DNA of 64,000 bases from CAWCDJ01 sp963794265. Its GTDB lineage: Bacteria; Acidobacteriota; Terriglobia; Bryobacterales; Bryobacteraceae. This document shows positions 8,870-17,873 of the stretch, one piece after another. A program made the position numbers and the translations under genes. Location of the stretch: contig CAWCDJ010000001.1 of assembly GCA_963794265.1 (NCBI GenBank), positions 620,001 to 684,000 of the forward strand, written 5' to 3'. Positions within the stretch are counted from its first letter, which is position 1. The number at the start of each line of letters is the position of its first letter. A model generated the notes under the pieces. The model was not told the DNA's origin and made no database searches. It saw only the letters and a program-made list of their open reading frames with translations.

Positions 8870-9589
8870 ATGGCAAGCAACGGACCTAAGAGATTTCTTT
8901 ATCACGCCCATGCCTCGGCGCTGACCGGAAGCTTTCGCAAGCCCTTTGCGGAGCACCTCGAGACCCAGGCGGGCTGCGCCCTCTCGGGAATGGGAGGAGT
9001 ATCCAAGGGGCGTGTCGATCAGTTTCGTCACCGCGACGTGGTCGCGTGCGACGCCGCCTACACCACGGCTGTCGGCCACGGTGCCGACGGGCTGCATACG
9101 ACGCTGGTGACCGCCACGGTGGAGGGACTGAACGTCCTCAACATGGTCACGGCGGACCGGGTGGTGACCCGGATTGCTTCGCGCCATAAGCTGGATGGCT
9201 CGGAACCCTCCATCCTTACTATCGGAAGCCACATCGACAACCTGAAGATCGCCGGGCAAAGGGTGGAGTTCGAATACGACGCGGATTTCCTGTCGAATTG
9301 GGACACCTTCTCCAGCGCGCACCAGGGAGCTTCGGGCAAGCCGCACGCCACGGCGTATCCGAATATGATCGGAGCGTCGATCATCTGCAACATCAAGCCG
9401 CTCGCGGGGCTCAAGGTGGACGGAAACCGGATCGATTTCGAGGAGTTCGGTTCGATCTACCTGGGGGAACTCTACATCTGGCCCGACCGCCGCAAGCTGA
9501 GCATGATGCGGCTGGCGTTGGGCTGCTCGCACGAGGGGGATGTTACCATCTGCGATGGCGATGGTAACGGCTCCAGTTTTCCGCCATAG
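8870..9589 (+). CDS. Unknown protein between anti-sigma factor and CHAT protein
   Basis: A 239-residue product without signal peptide or membrane segment. The middle part (VTATVEGLNVLNMVTADRV, then RIASRHKL and a GSHIDNLKIAGQRVEFEYD stretch) gives the impression of a repetitive beta-structure, and the C terminus has CDGDGNGSSFPP. I cannot assign a family. A plausible start is ATG 8870 with GAGGAGA just upstream. The 3' end overlaps the CHAT gene by 50 bases in another frame, so the two are probably translationally coupled; a substrate, cofactor or regulator of the CHAT protein is the natural guess. Confidence 0.75.
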   Translation: MASNGPKRFLYHAHASALTGSFRKPFAEHLETQAGCALSGMGGVSKGRVDQFRHRDVVACDAAYTTAVGHGADGLHTTLVTATVEGLNVLNMVTADRVVTRIASRHKLDGSEPSILTIGSHIDNLKIAGQRVEFEYDADFLSNWDTFSSAHQGASGKPHATAYPNMIGASIICNIKPLAGLKVDGNRIDFEEFGSIYLGELYIWPDRRKLSMMRLALGCSHEGDVTICDGDGNGSSFPP

Positions 9590-12029
9590 GTATCTCCTGC
9601 TGCTCGTTCTCGCCGCCGGTTCCGGCTGCGGTTCCGAGGCGGCACGCCGCCCCGCGGTCGTGTATGGCCGCGCGGAGGCGTTGCGCCGGGGGGGCGAGAT
9701 GGCGAAAGCACTCGCGGAGGCACAGCGCGGCTACCTGGCGTGGCGCAATCGGCCGGAGACCGCGTGGCACTGGAAGTTCCGGCTGCTGACCGCCGAAACC
9801 CTGATCTCCCAATCGAAATTTCAGCAGGGGCTTCAGCTCCTCAAGGATGAGCCCCCCGCCGGCGTGCCTGACCGCGACAGCGTAGAAGCCCGCCGTGAGC
9901 TCAGCCAGGCGGTGATCGCTTACTCCCAATCGAATTATCCACGCGGACTCGATCTCCTCGACCACTCCAGGTCTCTGGCGGAAAGGTCGTCGGCCTGGGG
10001 TTTGGTCGCGGAGAGTTTCATGCGGCGCATCCCCTTCGACCTGCGGGTGAACCGCCCGGATGCGGCCGAGGCCGACGCGCGCGCCTCGACGGTCGCCGCG
10101 GAGCGCACCAGTGACCAGTATGCCCGCGCCAACGCCCTGGGCAGCCTCGGTTATTTTCTGATGAATCGCTACCGCTACGATGAAGCGATCCGCTGGTTCG
10201 AGCTCAGTGTGGAAGCTTCCCGCCAGGGGAACTACCAGGCGGTCATGGCACTCGATTTTTCAGACCTCGGCTTTTGCTATTACCGGTTGGGCGATTGGAG
10301 CCGGGCCGAGAGCTATATGCAAAGGGCGGACGCCTCCCTGGGCAAGGCCGGATTGCCGACGCAACAGCAGATCGTCGTCGCCAACATCGGCCTGCTGCGG
10401 CAGTCGCTGGGCGACTATCGGGGAGCTATTCCCTTTTTCGAGCGGGCGCTCGAGATCTCGATCCCCCTGCGCGACGACTTCTGGAAGGCGAAGTGGCTGA
10501 ACAATCTCGCGGAGGTCTACATCAGCCTCGGAGACCTGGAATCGGGCGAGCGGTACAACCGGCAGGCGCTGGCGATACAGAAGTCCCGCAACGACCCCGA
10601 AGCGCTGATCTATCCTACGTTGAACGCCGCGCGGATCGCCGCCGACCGCGGCCGGGCCGCGGAGGCGCGGCAATTCTACCAGGACGCGCTCGACCTCGAC
10701 ACCAAAGATCCGGCTTCGCGATGGGCGGCCCACGCGGGTATCGCGGACCTCGCTTTTCGAAGTGGAGACCTCGGCCTGGCGCGGGAGGAAGTGGGACGAG
10801 CCATCGCCATCATCGATGCCAGCTGGTCGCAATTGTTGAACGATCAGTCGAAGCTGACGTTTCCGGGCCGGGCAATGCGCTTTTACCGGCAATATGTAGA
10901 CTTCCTGGTATCGCAGAATCGCGGCGCGGAGGCGCTGGCGTTCGCCGAGTCGCGGCGCGCCCGGCTGTTGGCCGAGAAAATGGGCGTCGAGCCGTCGCTC
11001 GCCGCCAGCCCGGATTTCCGCCAGCTCGGGCGAAGGCAGCACGCGGTGCTGCTCTCCTACTGGCTGGGCCCCGAGCGTTCTTATCTTTGGGCCGCGGCAA
11101 CCGGCGGCTTCCGCACTTTCACGCTGCCCCCCGAACCGCGGATCCGCGCGCTGGTGGAGCGCTACTCGGAGGCGATTCAAGACCCGCGCTCCCCGGGTCT
11201 GGCCCGCGAACCCGCCGCCCGCGAGCTCTACCACATGCTGATCGAGCCCGCCGCGGAACTGATTCCCCCCGGCTCGCGGGTCATCGTGGTGCCGGACGGC
11301 TGCCTGCATAGCCTGAATCTCGAGACCCTCGCCACTCCCGCCGGGCGGTACTGGATCGAAGACGCGGCGGTCGAAATCGCGCCTTCCCTGCTTCTGTTGG
11401 GCGAGCCGGAGCGCCGCGGGCGGCCGGGACCCGACTCCGTGCTGCTGATCGGCAACGCGGAGCCATCGGACCGCAGCCTGCCGCAACTCCCCTACGCCGC
11501 CCGCGAGATCTCGGGCATCGCACAGCTGTACCGGAACAATCTTCAACTGTCGGGGCCTCAAGCCCGCCCGGAAGCGTACCGGACCGCCGATCCGGCGAGG
11601 TATTCCCTGATCCATTTCGCGGCGCACGCCATCGCCAACCAGGATAGCCCGCTCGATTCGGCCGTGGTCCTTTCCCCGGGGAGAGATACCGCCAAGCTGT
11701 ACGCCCGGGAGATCGTGAGCGTTCCGCTCACCGCGGAACTCGTGACCATCTCGGCCTGCCGGAGCGCGGGAGCCGGCACATACTCGGGCGAAGGGCTGGT
11801 GGGACTGGCGTGGGCCTTCCTGAGCGCCGGCGCCCGGAACACGATTGCCAGCCTGTGGGATGTGAACGATCAGTCCACCGCGCAACTGATGCAGATGGTT
11901 TACGCCAGGCTTCGCGCGGGCGAACCTCCGGACCGGGCACTGCACGAAGTCAAGCTGGGCTTCGTCCACGCCAACGACATTCACAGCAAGCCCTACTACT
12001 GGGCCGCTTTCCAGCTTTACACGCGATAA
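9540..12029 (+). CDS. TPR-CHAT domain protein (caspase-like protease candidate)
   Basis: An 829-residue protein with a hydrophobic N-terminal export signal (RYLLLLVLAAGSGCGS; the lipobox is poor), a central array of tetratricopeptide-type helices from about residue 180 to 440, and a C-terminal CHAT domain from about 560. The caspase-like dyad is intact: HFAAHA with His696 and SACRSAG with Cys740, followed by the typical GLAWAFLSAGA and SLWDVND blocks. Starts at 9555 or 9561 are also possible. If exported, it would act outside the cytoplasm, unusual for CHAT proteases. Its place behind a sigma/anti-sigma pair suggests regulated proteolysis; the substrate is unknown. Confidence 0.88.
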   Translation: MLPSAMAMVTAPVFRHRYLLLLVLAAGSGCGSEAARRPAVVYGRAEALRRGGEMAKALAEAQRGYLAWRNRPETAWHWKFRLLTAETLISQSKFQQGLQLLKDEPPAGVPDRDSVEARRELSQAVIAYSQSNYPRGLDLLDHSRSLAERSSAWGLVAESFMRRIPFDLRVNRPDAAEADARASTVAAERTSDQYARANALGSLGYFLMNRYRYDEAIRWFELSVEASRQGNYQAVMALDFSDLGFCYYRLGDWSRAESYMQRADASLGKAGLPTQQQIVVANIGLLRQSLGDYRGAIPFFERALEISIPLRDDFWKAKWLNNLAEVYISLGDLESGERYNRQALAIQKSRNDPEALIYPTLNAARIAADRGRAAEARQFYQDALDLDTKDPASRWAAHAGIADLAFRSGDLGLAREEVGRAIAIIDASWSQLLNDQSKLTFPGRAMRFYRQYVDFLVSQNRGAEALAFAESRRARLLAEKMGVEPSLAASPDFRQLGRRQHAVLLSYWLGPERSYLWAAATGGFRTFTLPPEPRIRALVERYSEAIQDPRSPGLAREPAARELYHMLIEPAAELIPPGSRVIVVPDGCLHSLNLETLATPAGRYWIEDAAVEIAPSLLLLGEPERRGRPGPDSVLLIGNAEPSDRSLPQLPYAAREISGIAQLYRNNLQLSGPQARPEAYRTADPARYSLIHFAAHAIANQDSPLDSAVVLSPGRDTAKLYAREIVSVPLTAELVTISACRSAGAGTYSGEGLVGLAWAFLSAGARNTIASLWDVNDQSTAQLMQMVYARLRAGEPPDRALHEVKLGFVHANDIHSKPYYWAAFQLYTR

Positions 12030-12215
12030 GGAAGAGGCGGCGGCGCCGGGGCACGAACCGGCATGATGCCACCGCCCAGGGGAAGGGCTGCGTGTGGAAC
12101 CGACGATCCTCCGATCCATCGGATAATTGCAGCCCCGTCAGTTATACCTGGTAGTGCAACGTGGGTAACGAACGTTTCAACCCGATTCTCCGATTTCGAG
12201 AGAATTTGAAAACGC

Positions 12216-12887
12216 TCATCTTGACCCGCCCGCGGGCGCTGGATGGCTCGAAGCTTCCCGCAGCAACTCGGCAACTTCAGTGTCGCTGGTCTGGCCGAAG
12301 TCGAGGTACCACTCTCCCACCGCCCGGAAGTCGTCGGGCATGGCCAGGCAGACAACCTCATCCACGAGTTGCGCCAGGCGCCGGCAGGTCCGCCGGGCGC
12401 CCACAGGTACCCCTACGACGATGTGAGCCGCGTCGCGCCAGCGCAGGGCCTCGACCGCGGCCAGCATGGTGGAACCCGTGGCGAGCCCGTCGTCCACCAG
12501 AATCCCGGTCTTTCCGCGGACGTCCAGAGCGGGGTGTTGCCGGCGGTACCGAGCCTCCAGGCGTTCGATTTCACGCAACTCACGCGCGGCCGCCTCCTCG
12601 ATTGCCTGCCGGGGAATGGCGAGCGCCCGGACGACTTCCTGGTTCTCGACCACGACCCCGCCGCTCGCCACCGCGCCCATGGCCAGTTCTTTCTGTCCGG
12701 GAGCCCCCAGTTTGCGCACTACGAAAACATCCAGCGGCAGGCCCAGGCGGGATGCAACCTCGTACGCTACCGGAACGCCGCCGCGCGGCAGTCCCAGTAC
12801 GTACGCATCCTGCTTACCAAAATACGAATGAAGTCTCTCCGCCAAACGGCGGCCCGCGTCGGCGCGGTCGAGAAACAACTCATCCAT
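12216..12887 (-). CDS. Phosphoribosyltransferase family protein
   Basis: A 223-residue protein of the type I PRTase fold. It has the PRPP-binding motif GILVDDGLATGSTM near residues 126-139, the early LGLPRGGVPVAYEVA stretch and a hood-like middle segment rich in charged residues (EAAARELREIERLEARYR). Proteins of this subgroup are common in soil bacteria and often occur fused to or beside alpha/beta hydrolases; the substrate base is not known. It is convergent with the CHAT gene, separated by 186 bases in which I see no clear terminator. Confidence 0.85.
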   Translation of the reverse strand: MDELFLDRADAGRRLAERLHSYFGKQDAYVLGLPRGGVPVAYEVASRLGLPLDVFVVRKLGAPGQKELAMGAVASGGVVVENQEVVRALAIPRQAIEEAAARELREIERLEARYRRQHPALDVRGKTGILVDDGLATGSTMLAAVEALRWRDAAHIVVGVPVGARRTCRRLAQLVDEVVCLAMPDDFRAVGEWYLDFGQTSDTEVAELLREASSHPAPAGGSR

Positions 12888-12986
12888 GATATTCGCCGCC
12901 CTGACTTCATTCTCGCGCCGCCGGAGGTGCGGGGGAGCAAAGCTGGAGTCTCACGGAATAGATGGCACCGGGGCTACAAGCGCGAC

Positions 12987-13682
12987 TTAGTCCAGTTCAC
13001 GCCGCGCCCTTTCGGGCAATTGCTGCAATGCCGTTTTGAGGTCGTTGACTCCGAAAGGCTTCTGGACAAACCGCGTCTTGACATCACCCCGGGGAACCGG
13101 CGATTCCGAGAAGCCCGAAACGAAAACCACGGGCAACTCGGGGTCGGACTTGCGGATCTCGGCCACGAGATCGACTCCGCTCCGCCCCGGCATCTGGATG
13201 TCGGTAACCAACACCGACACCATGCCAGTCTCGAACTCCTGCAGCACGGTCTCAGGTTGCTGGAATGCGCAGGTCTGATATCCGGCCATCCGCATCAATG
13301 CCGCGAGCAGGTTCTTGACGATGTTGTCGTCATCCACGACCACAGCCAGCGGAGAGACGTCCCGCACCAGGATGAGGCGCGCCACTCGACCCTGCCGCCG
13401 CACCTTGTAAGCGCACAATTCAACCGGGAAGGAAGATCCGTCGGCGCGTAGACCGCGAGTGCGAAGCGGCTTGCCGGGGTCCGTCAGCGCCGACTGTACG
13501 GCGGCATCCCGATGTTCCGGTTCGATGAAAGCCAGTACATCGCGACCCGCCACGGTTTCGGGCGGTCCGTAACCGAACATCCTCGAGAGCTCGGCGCTAA
13601 ACTCGAGCACTCTGCCCCCATCATGCAACCCGAATGCAGGCGCGTGGCACGCGCTGAAGCTCGAACGGCCGTGGTCGTCCAT
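12987..13682 (-). CDS. PAS-receiver protein
   Basis: A 231-residue protein with an N-terminal PAS domain (about residues 20-110, including LRADGSSFPVELCAYKV) followed by a receiver domain from about 112 (LAVVVDDDNIVKNLLAAL, phosphoacceptor Asp in VLVTDIQMPGRSG, conserved Lys in FVQKPFG). There is no output domain after the receiver, and the PAS-then-REC order without kinase is uncommon. It may act as a phosphate sink or shuttle for the hybrid kinases next to it. Start ATG 13682 is the best-fitting one. Confidence 0.8.
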   Translation of the reverse strand: MDDHGRSSFSACHAPAFGLHDGGRVLEFSAELSRMFGYGPPETVAGRDVLAFIEPEHRDAAVQSALTDPGKPLRTRGLRADGSSFPVELCAYKVRRQGRVARLILVRDVSPLAVVVDDDNIVKNLLAALMRMAGYQTCAFQQPETVLQEFETGMVSVLVTDIQMPGRSGVDLVAEIRKSDPELPVVFVSGFSESPVPRGDVKTRFVQKPFGVNDLKTALQQLPERARRELD

Positions 13683-13812
13683 ATCGCACCGGAAGATCTG
13701 ACTGACCGTCTAGTATGTCGGGGAAAGAGTAGTTATGCAAGAAGAAACAACTATTCCATCGTAAAGTATCATGCCGAAGAAGCGCCCCCCTGAGCCTTAT
13801 TCAACCCCTCTG

Positions 13813-13849
13813 GTTACTCCGGACGTCCGGTTAGTTCCGGACGAGTAAC
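13813..13849. terminator. Imperfect stem-loop downstream of hybrid kinase
   Basis: GTTACTC (13813-13819) pairs with GAGTAAC (13843-13849), and inside it GTCCGG pairs with CCGGAC, with a bulge on the left arm. It lies one base after the stop codon of the minus-strand kinase gene ending at 13851 and before the PAS-receiver gene. No T-run follows, so this could be a weak or factor-dependent terminator, or an mRNA-end stabiliser. Confidence 0.4.
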
Positions 13850-13850
13850 T

Positions 13851-15518
13851 TCAGGTATGCCGCGCAACTGCCGCTCTAACTGACATGTCGGTTTTTCCGG
13901 CACGGCGGGGGCAGAGTGGGTTCGGAAAACTCCGAGAGGCCCGGCGGGCACAGGGCAGCAGCACTTCGAAAGTCGAGCCCGCCGAACTGCTGGCAACGCG
14001 AATCGCACCGGCGTGAGAACGTACGATTCCGTGAACTACGGCCAAGCCGAGCCCCCTGCCGAGAAACTTCGTGGTGTAGTAAGGATCGAAAACCTTGGTG
14101 CGTGCCTCGGCGCTCATCCCGCATCCCGTGTCGGAAACGCTCAGGCGTCCGTAATCGCCCTCCGGCAGGTCCTCGCCCCATTCGGCTGCGGTCGGGCCGT
14201 CGACGCGGTACGAACCGGTCGAAACCGTAATCCTGCCCTGACCCGACTTCAAGGCTTCGGCCGCATTGGTAAGAAGGTTCAGAATCACTTGACGAATTTG
14301 GGGCGCATTGGCATATACGGCGGGCATATCGAAGTCCAGGACCGCCTCAACCGTCGCGCTCTTCGAGAGTGAGTTCTTGAGAAGCTGCAGCATCTCGCTG
14401 ACCCGCTTTGAAAGGTTCACCGGATGCATCACCACTTCTCCGTGCCCTGCATACGTCATGAGCAGTTGAACGATCTCGGATGCGCGCATGGCCACGGCTC
14501 CGATGCGCTCGATGTTCCGCCGAACCGGAGAACCGCCGGGCAATTCCGAAAAGGCCAGGTCCGCCTCCGAGAAGATCGTGCTCAGCAGGTTGTTGAAGTC
14601 GTGCGCGATTCCGGCGGTCAGGACGCTCAGGCTCTCCAGTTTCCCGGCCGCCAGGAGGCGTTCCTGGTTCCGCTTCAGGTCCGTGATGTCGAAGCTGGTT
14701 CCGATGTAACCGCAAAAGACGCCATTGACGAAGCGGGGCATTCCAGTGTTGAGCACCCAACGATACTGCCCATTGGCGCGGCGCATGCGGCACTCGATCC
14801 GGAAGCCGCGGCAGGCAGCCGCCGCGGGAAGGTAGCGGGAAAAGACATTTTGCACGTCGTCCGGGTGTACCAGGGAAGTCCAACCGTCGGCGATCAACTG
14901 CCTCATGTTCCTGCCGGCGAAGAGCAGCGCCCTGCGATTGCAGAATGTCGCGCTGTTGCCCGGACCCGTGACCCAGATGGCCACCGGCGCCTGGTTCGCC
15001 AGCTCCCGGAAACGGCGCTCGCTTACCATCAGGGCCTGTTCGGAGCGTCGGCGTTCGGCCAGCTTCAGCAGGAGCTGTTGGTTGGCCCTGGTCAGTTCCG
15101 ATGTGCGTTCCGCCACCTGCCGCTCCAGGTCGGAACGACGAATCGACTGCTCCACGTGGATGCGTATGCGAGCGAGCAGTTCGTCGCGCCGGAACGGTTT
15201 GACGACGAAATCGGCGGCGCCCAGCCTGAGACACGCGATCCGCTGCCGCGCTTTCCGTGCGGCGGCGAGAACCACGATGGGAACATGGCACGTGACGTCG
15301 TCCGCTTTCAGGCGTCGAAACACAGCAGACCCGTCCAGGCCGGGCATCGATAGATCCAGCAGGATCAGATCCGGTGCGTCGGAAAAGACCGAGGTAAGGG
15401 CTGGCTCGCTGTTTTCGGCGGACCGCACGCGATACCCCTCGCCGCTCAGCAGACCCGCGAGCCGGGCTCGCGATTCCGAATCGTCGCCAATCACCAGAAT
15501 CCTCCCGGAGCGATCCAT
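13851..15518 (-). CDS. Receiver-PAS-histidine kinase (hybrid sensor)
   Basis: About 555 residues in the order receiver (ILVIGDDSESRARLAGLL, phospho-Asp in LILLDLSMPGLDG), short coiled coil (LERQVAERTSELTRANQQLLLKLAE split over the linker), PAS/PAC domain, HisKA dimerisation domain with phospho-His in GIAHDFNNLL, and a complete HATPase domain (NLLTNAAEAL, SDTGCGMS, GRGLGLAVV). The frame runs on to 15716, but ATG 15518 has a perfect AGGAGG at 15523-15528 and starts the receiver domain directly, so it is the start. No membrane helix: a cytosolic phosphorelay protein with a front-loaded receiver. A divergent kinase gene starts at 15793. Confidence 0.9.
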   Translation of the reverse strand: MDRSGRILVIGDDSESRARLAGLLSGEGYRVRSAENSEPALTSVFSDAPDLILLDLSMPGLDGSAVFRRLKADDVTCHVPIVVLAAARKARQRIACLRLGAADFVVKPFRRDELLARIRIHVEQSIRRSDLERQVAERTSELTRANQQLLLKLAERRRSEQALMVSERRFRELANQAPVAIWVTGPGNSATFCNRRALLFAGRNMRQLIADGWTSLVHPDDVQNVFSRYLPAAAACRGFRIECRMRRANGQYRWVLNTGMPRFVNGVFCGYIGTSFDITDLKRNQERLLAAGKLESLSVLTAGIAHDFNNLLSTIFSEADLAFSELPGGSPVRRNIERIGAVAMRASEIVQLLMTYAGHGEVVMHPVNLSKRVSEMLQLLKNSLSKSATVEAVLDFDMPAVYANAPQIRQVILNLLTNAAEALKSGQGRITVSTGSYRVDGPTAAEWGEDLPEGDYGRLSVSDTGCGMSAEARTKVFDPYYTTKFLGRGLGLAVVHGIVRSHAGAIRVASSSAGSTFEVLLPCARRASRSFPNPLCPRRAGKTDMSVRAAVARHT

Positions 15519-15792
15519 CGGGCCTCCTATCCCGTCACTGGTGCGCCGCGCGCAACCATACACTTGCAACCCGATGGCGCAAGCCGCAAGGCAGATGTAA
15601 AAAATCGTTGAGCGACGGCGCACCGGATCGATGCGGGCCGGCCTGGCCGTAGGTTTTCGCACCCGGTCAAGGTCCGGTCTGCTACAGGTTCGCCCCCGCC
15701 GGGGGCGATTCGCCATCTTCGGCCGTACAACCTTCCCGCGCGCTGCGCGTCAACTGCAGTAGGCCGGTGATCGTACCGGCTGCACCGCGTCC

Positions 15793-17031
15793 ATGAGCCG
15801 CCAGTCAGCCTCGCAAATCGTCGCACCCTTCCCGGAGCCCGGAGCCGCGGGAGACGAGATGGCAGATCACCGACGTCTGGGCGGGGAGTTCCTCGACCGG
15901 CAGAAGATGGAAGCGCTCGGCGGATTAATCGGGGGAATTGCACACGATTGTAATAACCTGCTCAGCGGAATTCTGGCGCACGCGGAACTCGCAATTGCCG
16001 AATCCGCGGCGGGCGTCTCTCCCGAGGAGGTAATCGGCCGCATTAAAGGACTGGCCCTGCGGGCTTCCGAAATCGTGCGGGAGCTGATGATCTGCGCCGG
16101 CCAGGAGGGTGCTTGCACGGAACCGCTGGACATTTCCGGCCTGATCGCCGAGATGGTCCAGCTTCTGCGCGTGCTGGTGCCCAAAAGCGTCGCCATCCAA
16201 ACCAAGCTCGGCAAGCGACTGCCCGCCGTGATGGGTAGCGCACCGCGCATCCGGCAGGTCGTGATGAACCTGATGATCAACGCGTCCGAGGCCATCGGGG
16301 ACACCGAAGGGGCAATTGCCGTTTCCACGAGGAGGGTGAGCACGCGGTACGATTCGGTACTCGCGGGCGGCGCCAGCCTTCCTGCAGGCGACTATGTGGT
16401 TCTGGAGGTTTCCGACACGGGCCGCGGCATGTCGGAACAGACGCAGGCGCGGGCGTTCGGTCCGTTCTTTACCACCAAACCGACCGGGCGCGGGCTGGGA
16501 TTGTCGGTGGTTCGCGAGATCGTGCGCGAACACGGCGGGGTGATCGGCGTGGAGAGCGCTCCGAGCCGGGGTTCGGCATTCTATGTCTTCCTGCCCTGCC
16601 AGGGCAAGCCCGCCAGGCGAGCCCGCCCCGTCCCGCGTTCCATCTCACTCGAAGAGGCGGCGGGAGCGGGGATTTGCGTTCTGATCGTGGAAGACGAGGA
16701 CGCGCTGCGGCTGGTCGTTTCCAGAATGCTTCGCAAACACGGCTTCACCGTGCTCGAAGCGCGGGATGGATACGGCGCCGTCGAGTTCTTCCGCGAACGC
16801 TCCGATGCCATCGACGTGGTTCTGCTCGATTGGGCGATAGCCGGCGCCTCCAGTTGCCAGGTTTCGGAACAGGCCCGCCGCCTGCGGCTTCCCGCCAAAA
16901 TCATCCTGACCAGCGCTTACAGCCGCGAAATGGCGCTCGCCGGGCTCGACTGGCGCCCTGCCGGATTCATCCGAAAACCCTACCAGATTCCGGACCTCGT
17001 GAGAACTCTGCACGCCGCCGTAACTCTTTGA
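15793..17031 (+). CDS. Soluble hybrid histidine kinase without sensor domain
   Basis: A 412-residue protein: HisKA with GIAHDCNNLL, HATPase with MNLMINASEAI, SDTGRGMS and GRGLGLSVV, then a C-terminal receiver (VLIVEDEDALRLVVSRML, phospho-Asp in VVLLDWAIAG, Lys in FIRKPYQ). It lacks any PAS, GAF or membrane segment before the kinase core, so its input must come through a partner or through its own receiver. The receiver switch region reads DWAIAGASS instead of the usual DxxMPxxxG, a notable deviation. It is divergent from the kinase ending at 15518; the 274 bases between them must hold both promoters. Confidence 0.88.
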   Translation: MSRQSASQIVAPFPEPGAAGDEMADHRRLGGEFLDRQKMEALGGLIGGIAHDCNNLLSGILAHAELAIAESAAGVSPEEVIGRIKGLALRASEIVRELMICAGQEGACTEPLDISGLIAEMVQLLRVLVPKSVAIQTKLGKRLPAVMGSAPRIRQVVMNLMINASEAIGDTEGAIAVSTRRVSTRYDSVLAGGASLPAGDYVVLEVSDTGRGMSEQTQARAFGPFFTTKPTGRGLGLSVVREIVREHGGVIGVESAPSRGSAFYVFLPCQGKPARRARPVPRSISLEEAAGAGICVLIVEDEDALRLVVSRMLRKHGFTVLEARDGYGAVEFFRERSDAIDVVLLDWAIAGASSCQVSEQARRLRLPAKIILTSAYSREMALAGLDWRPAGFIRKPYQIPDLVRTLHAAVTL

Positions 17032-17157
17032 ACTGGAGTAGTTTCCCAGGTAACCCCAAAAACTAGTGCCTGACCTCCGGCCGATGGATCATTTCTGTCG
17101 TAGGGGTCAAGTACTGGCCTTCGAGGTGGACTGCGGTCCCCGGTAAGGTCAAGGTCA

Positions 17158-17174
17158 CGGGGCAAATAGCCCCG
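17158..17174 (+). promoter_or_regulatory. Small hairpin in the leader of the beta-barrel gene
   Basis: CGGGGC-AAATA-GCCCCG forms a 6-bp stem with a 5-nt loop, 23 bases upstream of the start codon of the beta-barrel gene and just before its AGAGGAG ribosome-binding site. It could protect the mRNA 5' end or modulate translation; this is inference. Confidence 0.35.
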
Positions 17175-17197
17175 ATTGGATTAGAGGAGATTCTCGC

Positions 17198-17866
17198 ATG
17201 AAACGAAGCTTAACGTTGGTTGCCGCCGTGCTGGCATTGGCCTTTCTCGCGGCGGCCCAGGAGGCGCCCAGGTTTGGGGCGTTCGTGGGTTATACACTAG
17301 TTCATTTCAGTCCCGACACAAATGTACCGTCAACGGCTGTAGCACCTTCGCTTCTTCCCTCAACTTTCGACGCCAACGGCGGAGGCGCACAGTTCGAATG
17401 GAATTACAACAAATGGCTCGGCCTGGTTTTGGATGGCGATGCCGTACACCATGGCGATATCGGAGATTTCGCGCGGGGCACGTCAGTCGATTTCGTAGCC
17501 GGACCGCGCGTGTCTTTTCGCAAGTGGTCCAGGTTCCGGATCTTCGCCGAAGCAATGGCGGGCGGAGTCTATTACAATTCGAGCTCGATGGTATCGCTCC
17601 TGACCCCCGCTACCACCACCAACAATGGGGTAACGACAATTACGCCGAGCACGGTGATCACGGCTCGCGTCAACCAGGGCCAGACCGACTTCGCTTTCAT
17701 GGCGGGCGGTGGCGTCGATGTCAGATTGAACAAGCACCTCAGCTTCCGGCCGGTCGAAGCGGACTACTTTATGACGCGGATCAAGAACATGCAAGATGTG
17801 TTCGATAACCACCAGAACAACTTCCGCTACAGCGCCGGTATCAACTTCACGTTTGGCGCCCGGTAA
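17198..17866 (+). CDS. Outer-membrane beta-barrel protein
   Basis: A 222-residue exported protein with a clear signal peptide (MKRSLTLVAAVLALAFLAAA, cleavage after AQ or AAA) and alternating amphipathic strands ending in GINFTFGAR. Short aromatic-rich strands (FGAFVGYTLVHF, FAGPRVSF-like, FRIFAEAMAGGVYY) and no other domain suggest an OmpA-like or OMP_b-brl eight-stranded barrel. Strong AGAGGAG ribosome-binding site upstream. A hairpin with T-run follows the gene (17904-17950). Its function could be structural or a small pore; the sequence does not decide. Confidence 0.8.
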   Translation: MKRSLTLVAAVLALAFLAAAQEAPRFGAFVGYTLVHFSPDTNVPSTAVAPSLLPSTFDANGGGAQFEWNYNKWLGLVLDGDAVHHGDIGDFARGTSVDFVAGPRVSFRKWSRFRIFAEAMAGGVYYNSSSMVSLLTPATTTNNGVTTITPSTVITARVNQGQTDFAFMAGGGVDVRLNKHLSFRPVEADYFMTRIKNMQDVFDNHQNNFRYSAGINFTFGAR

Positions 17867-17873
17867 GGTTCGT

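Noticed and set aside
10260..12119. Long antisense frame inside the CHAT gene (619 codons)
   Set aside because: No domain and shadow-like composition; the plus strand has clear TPR and CHAT motifs here.
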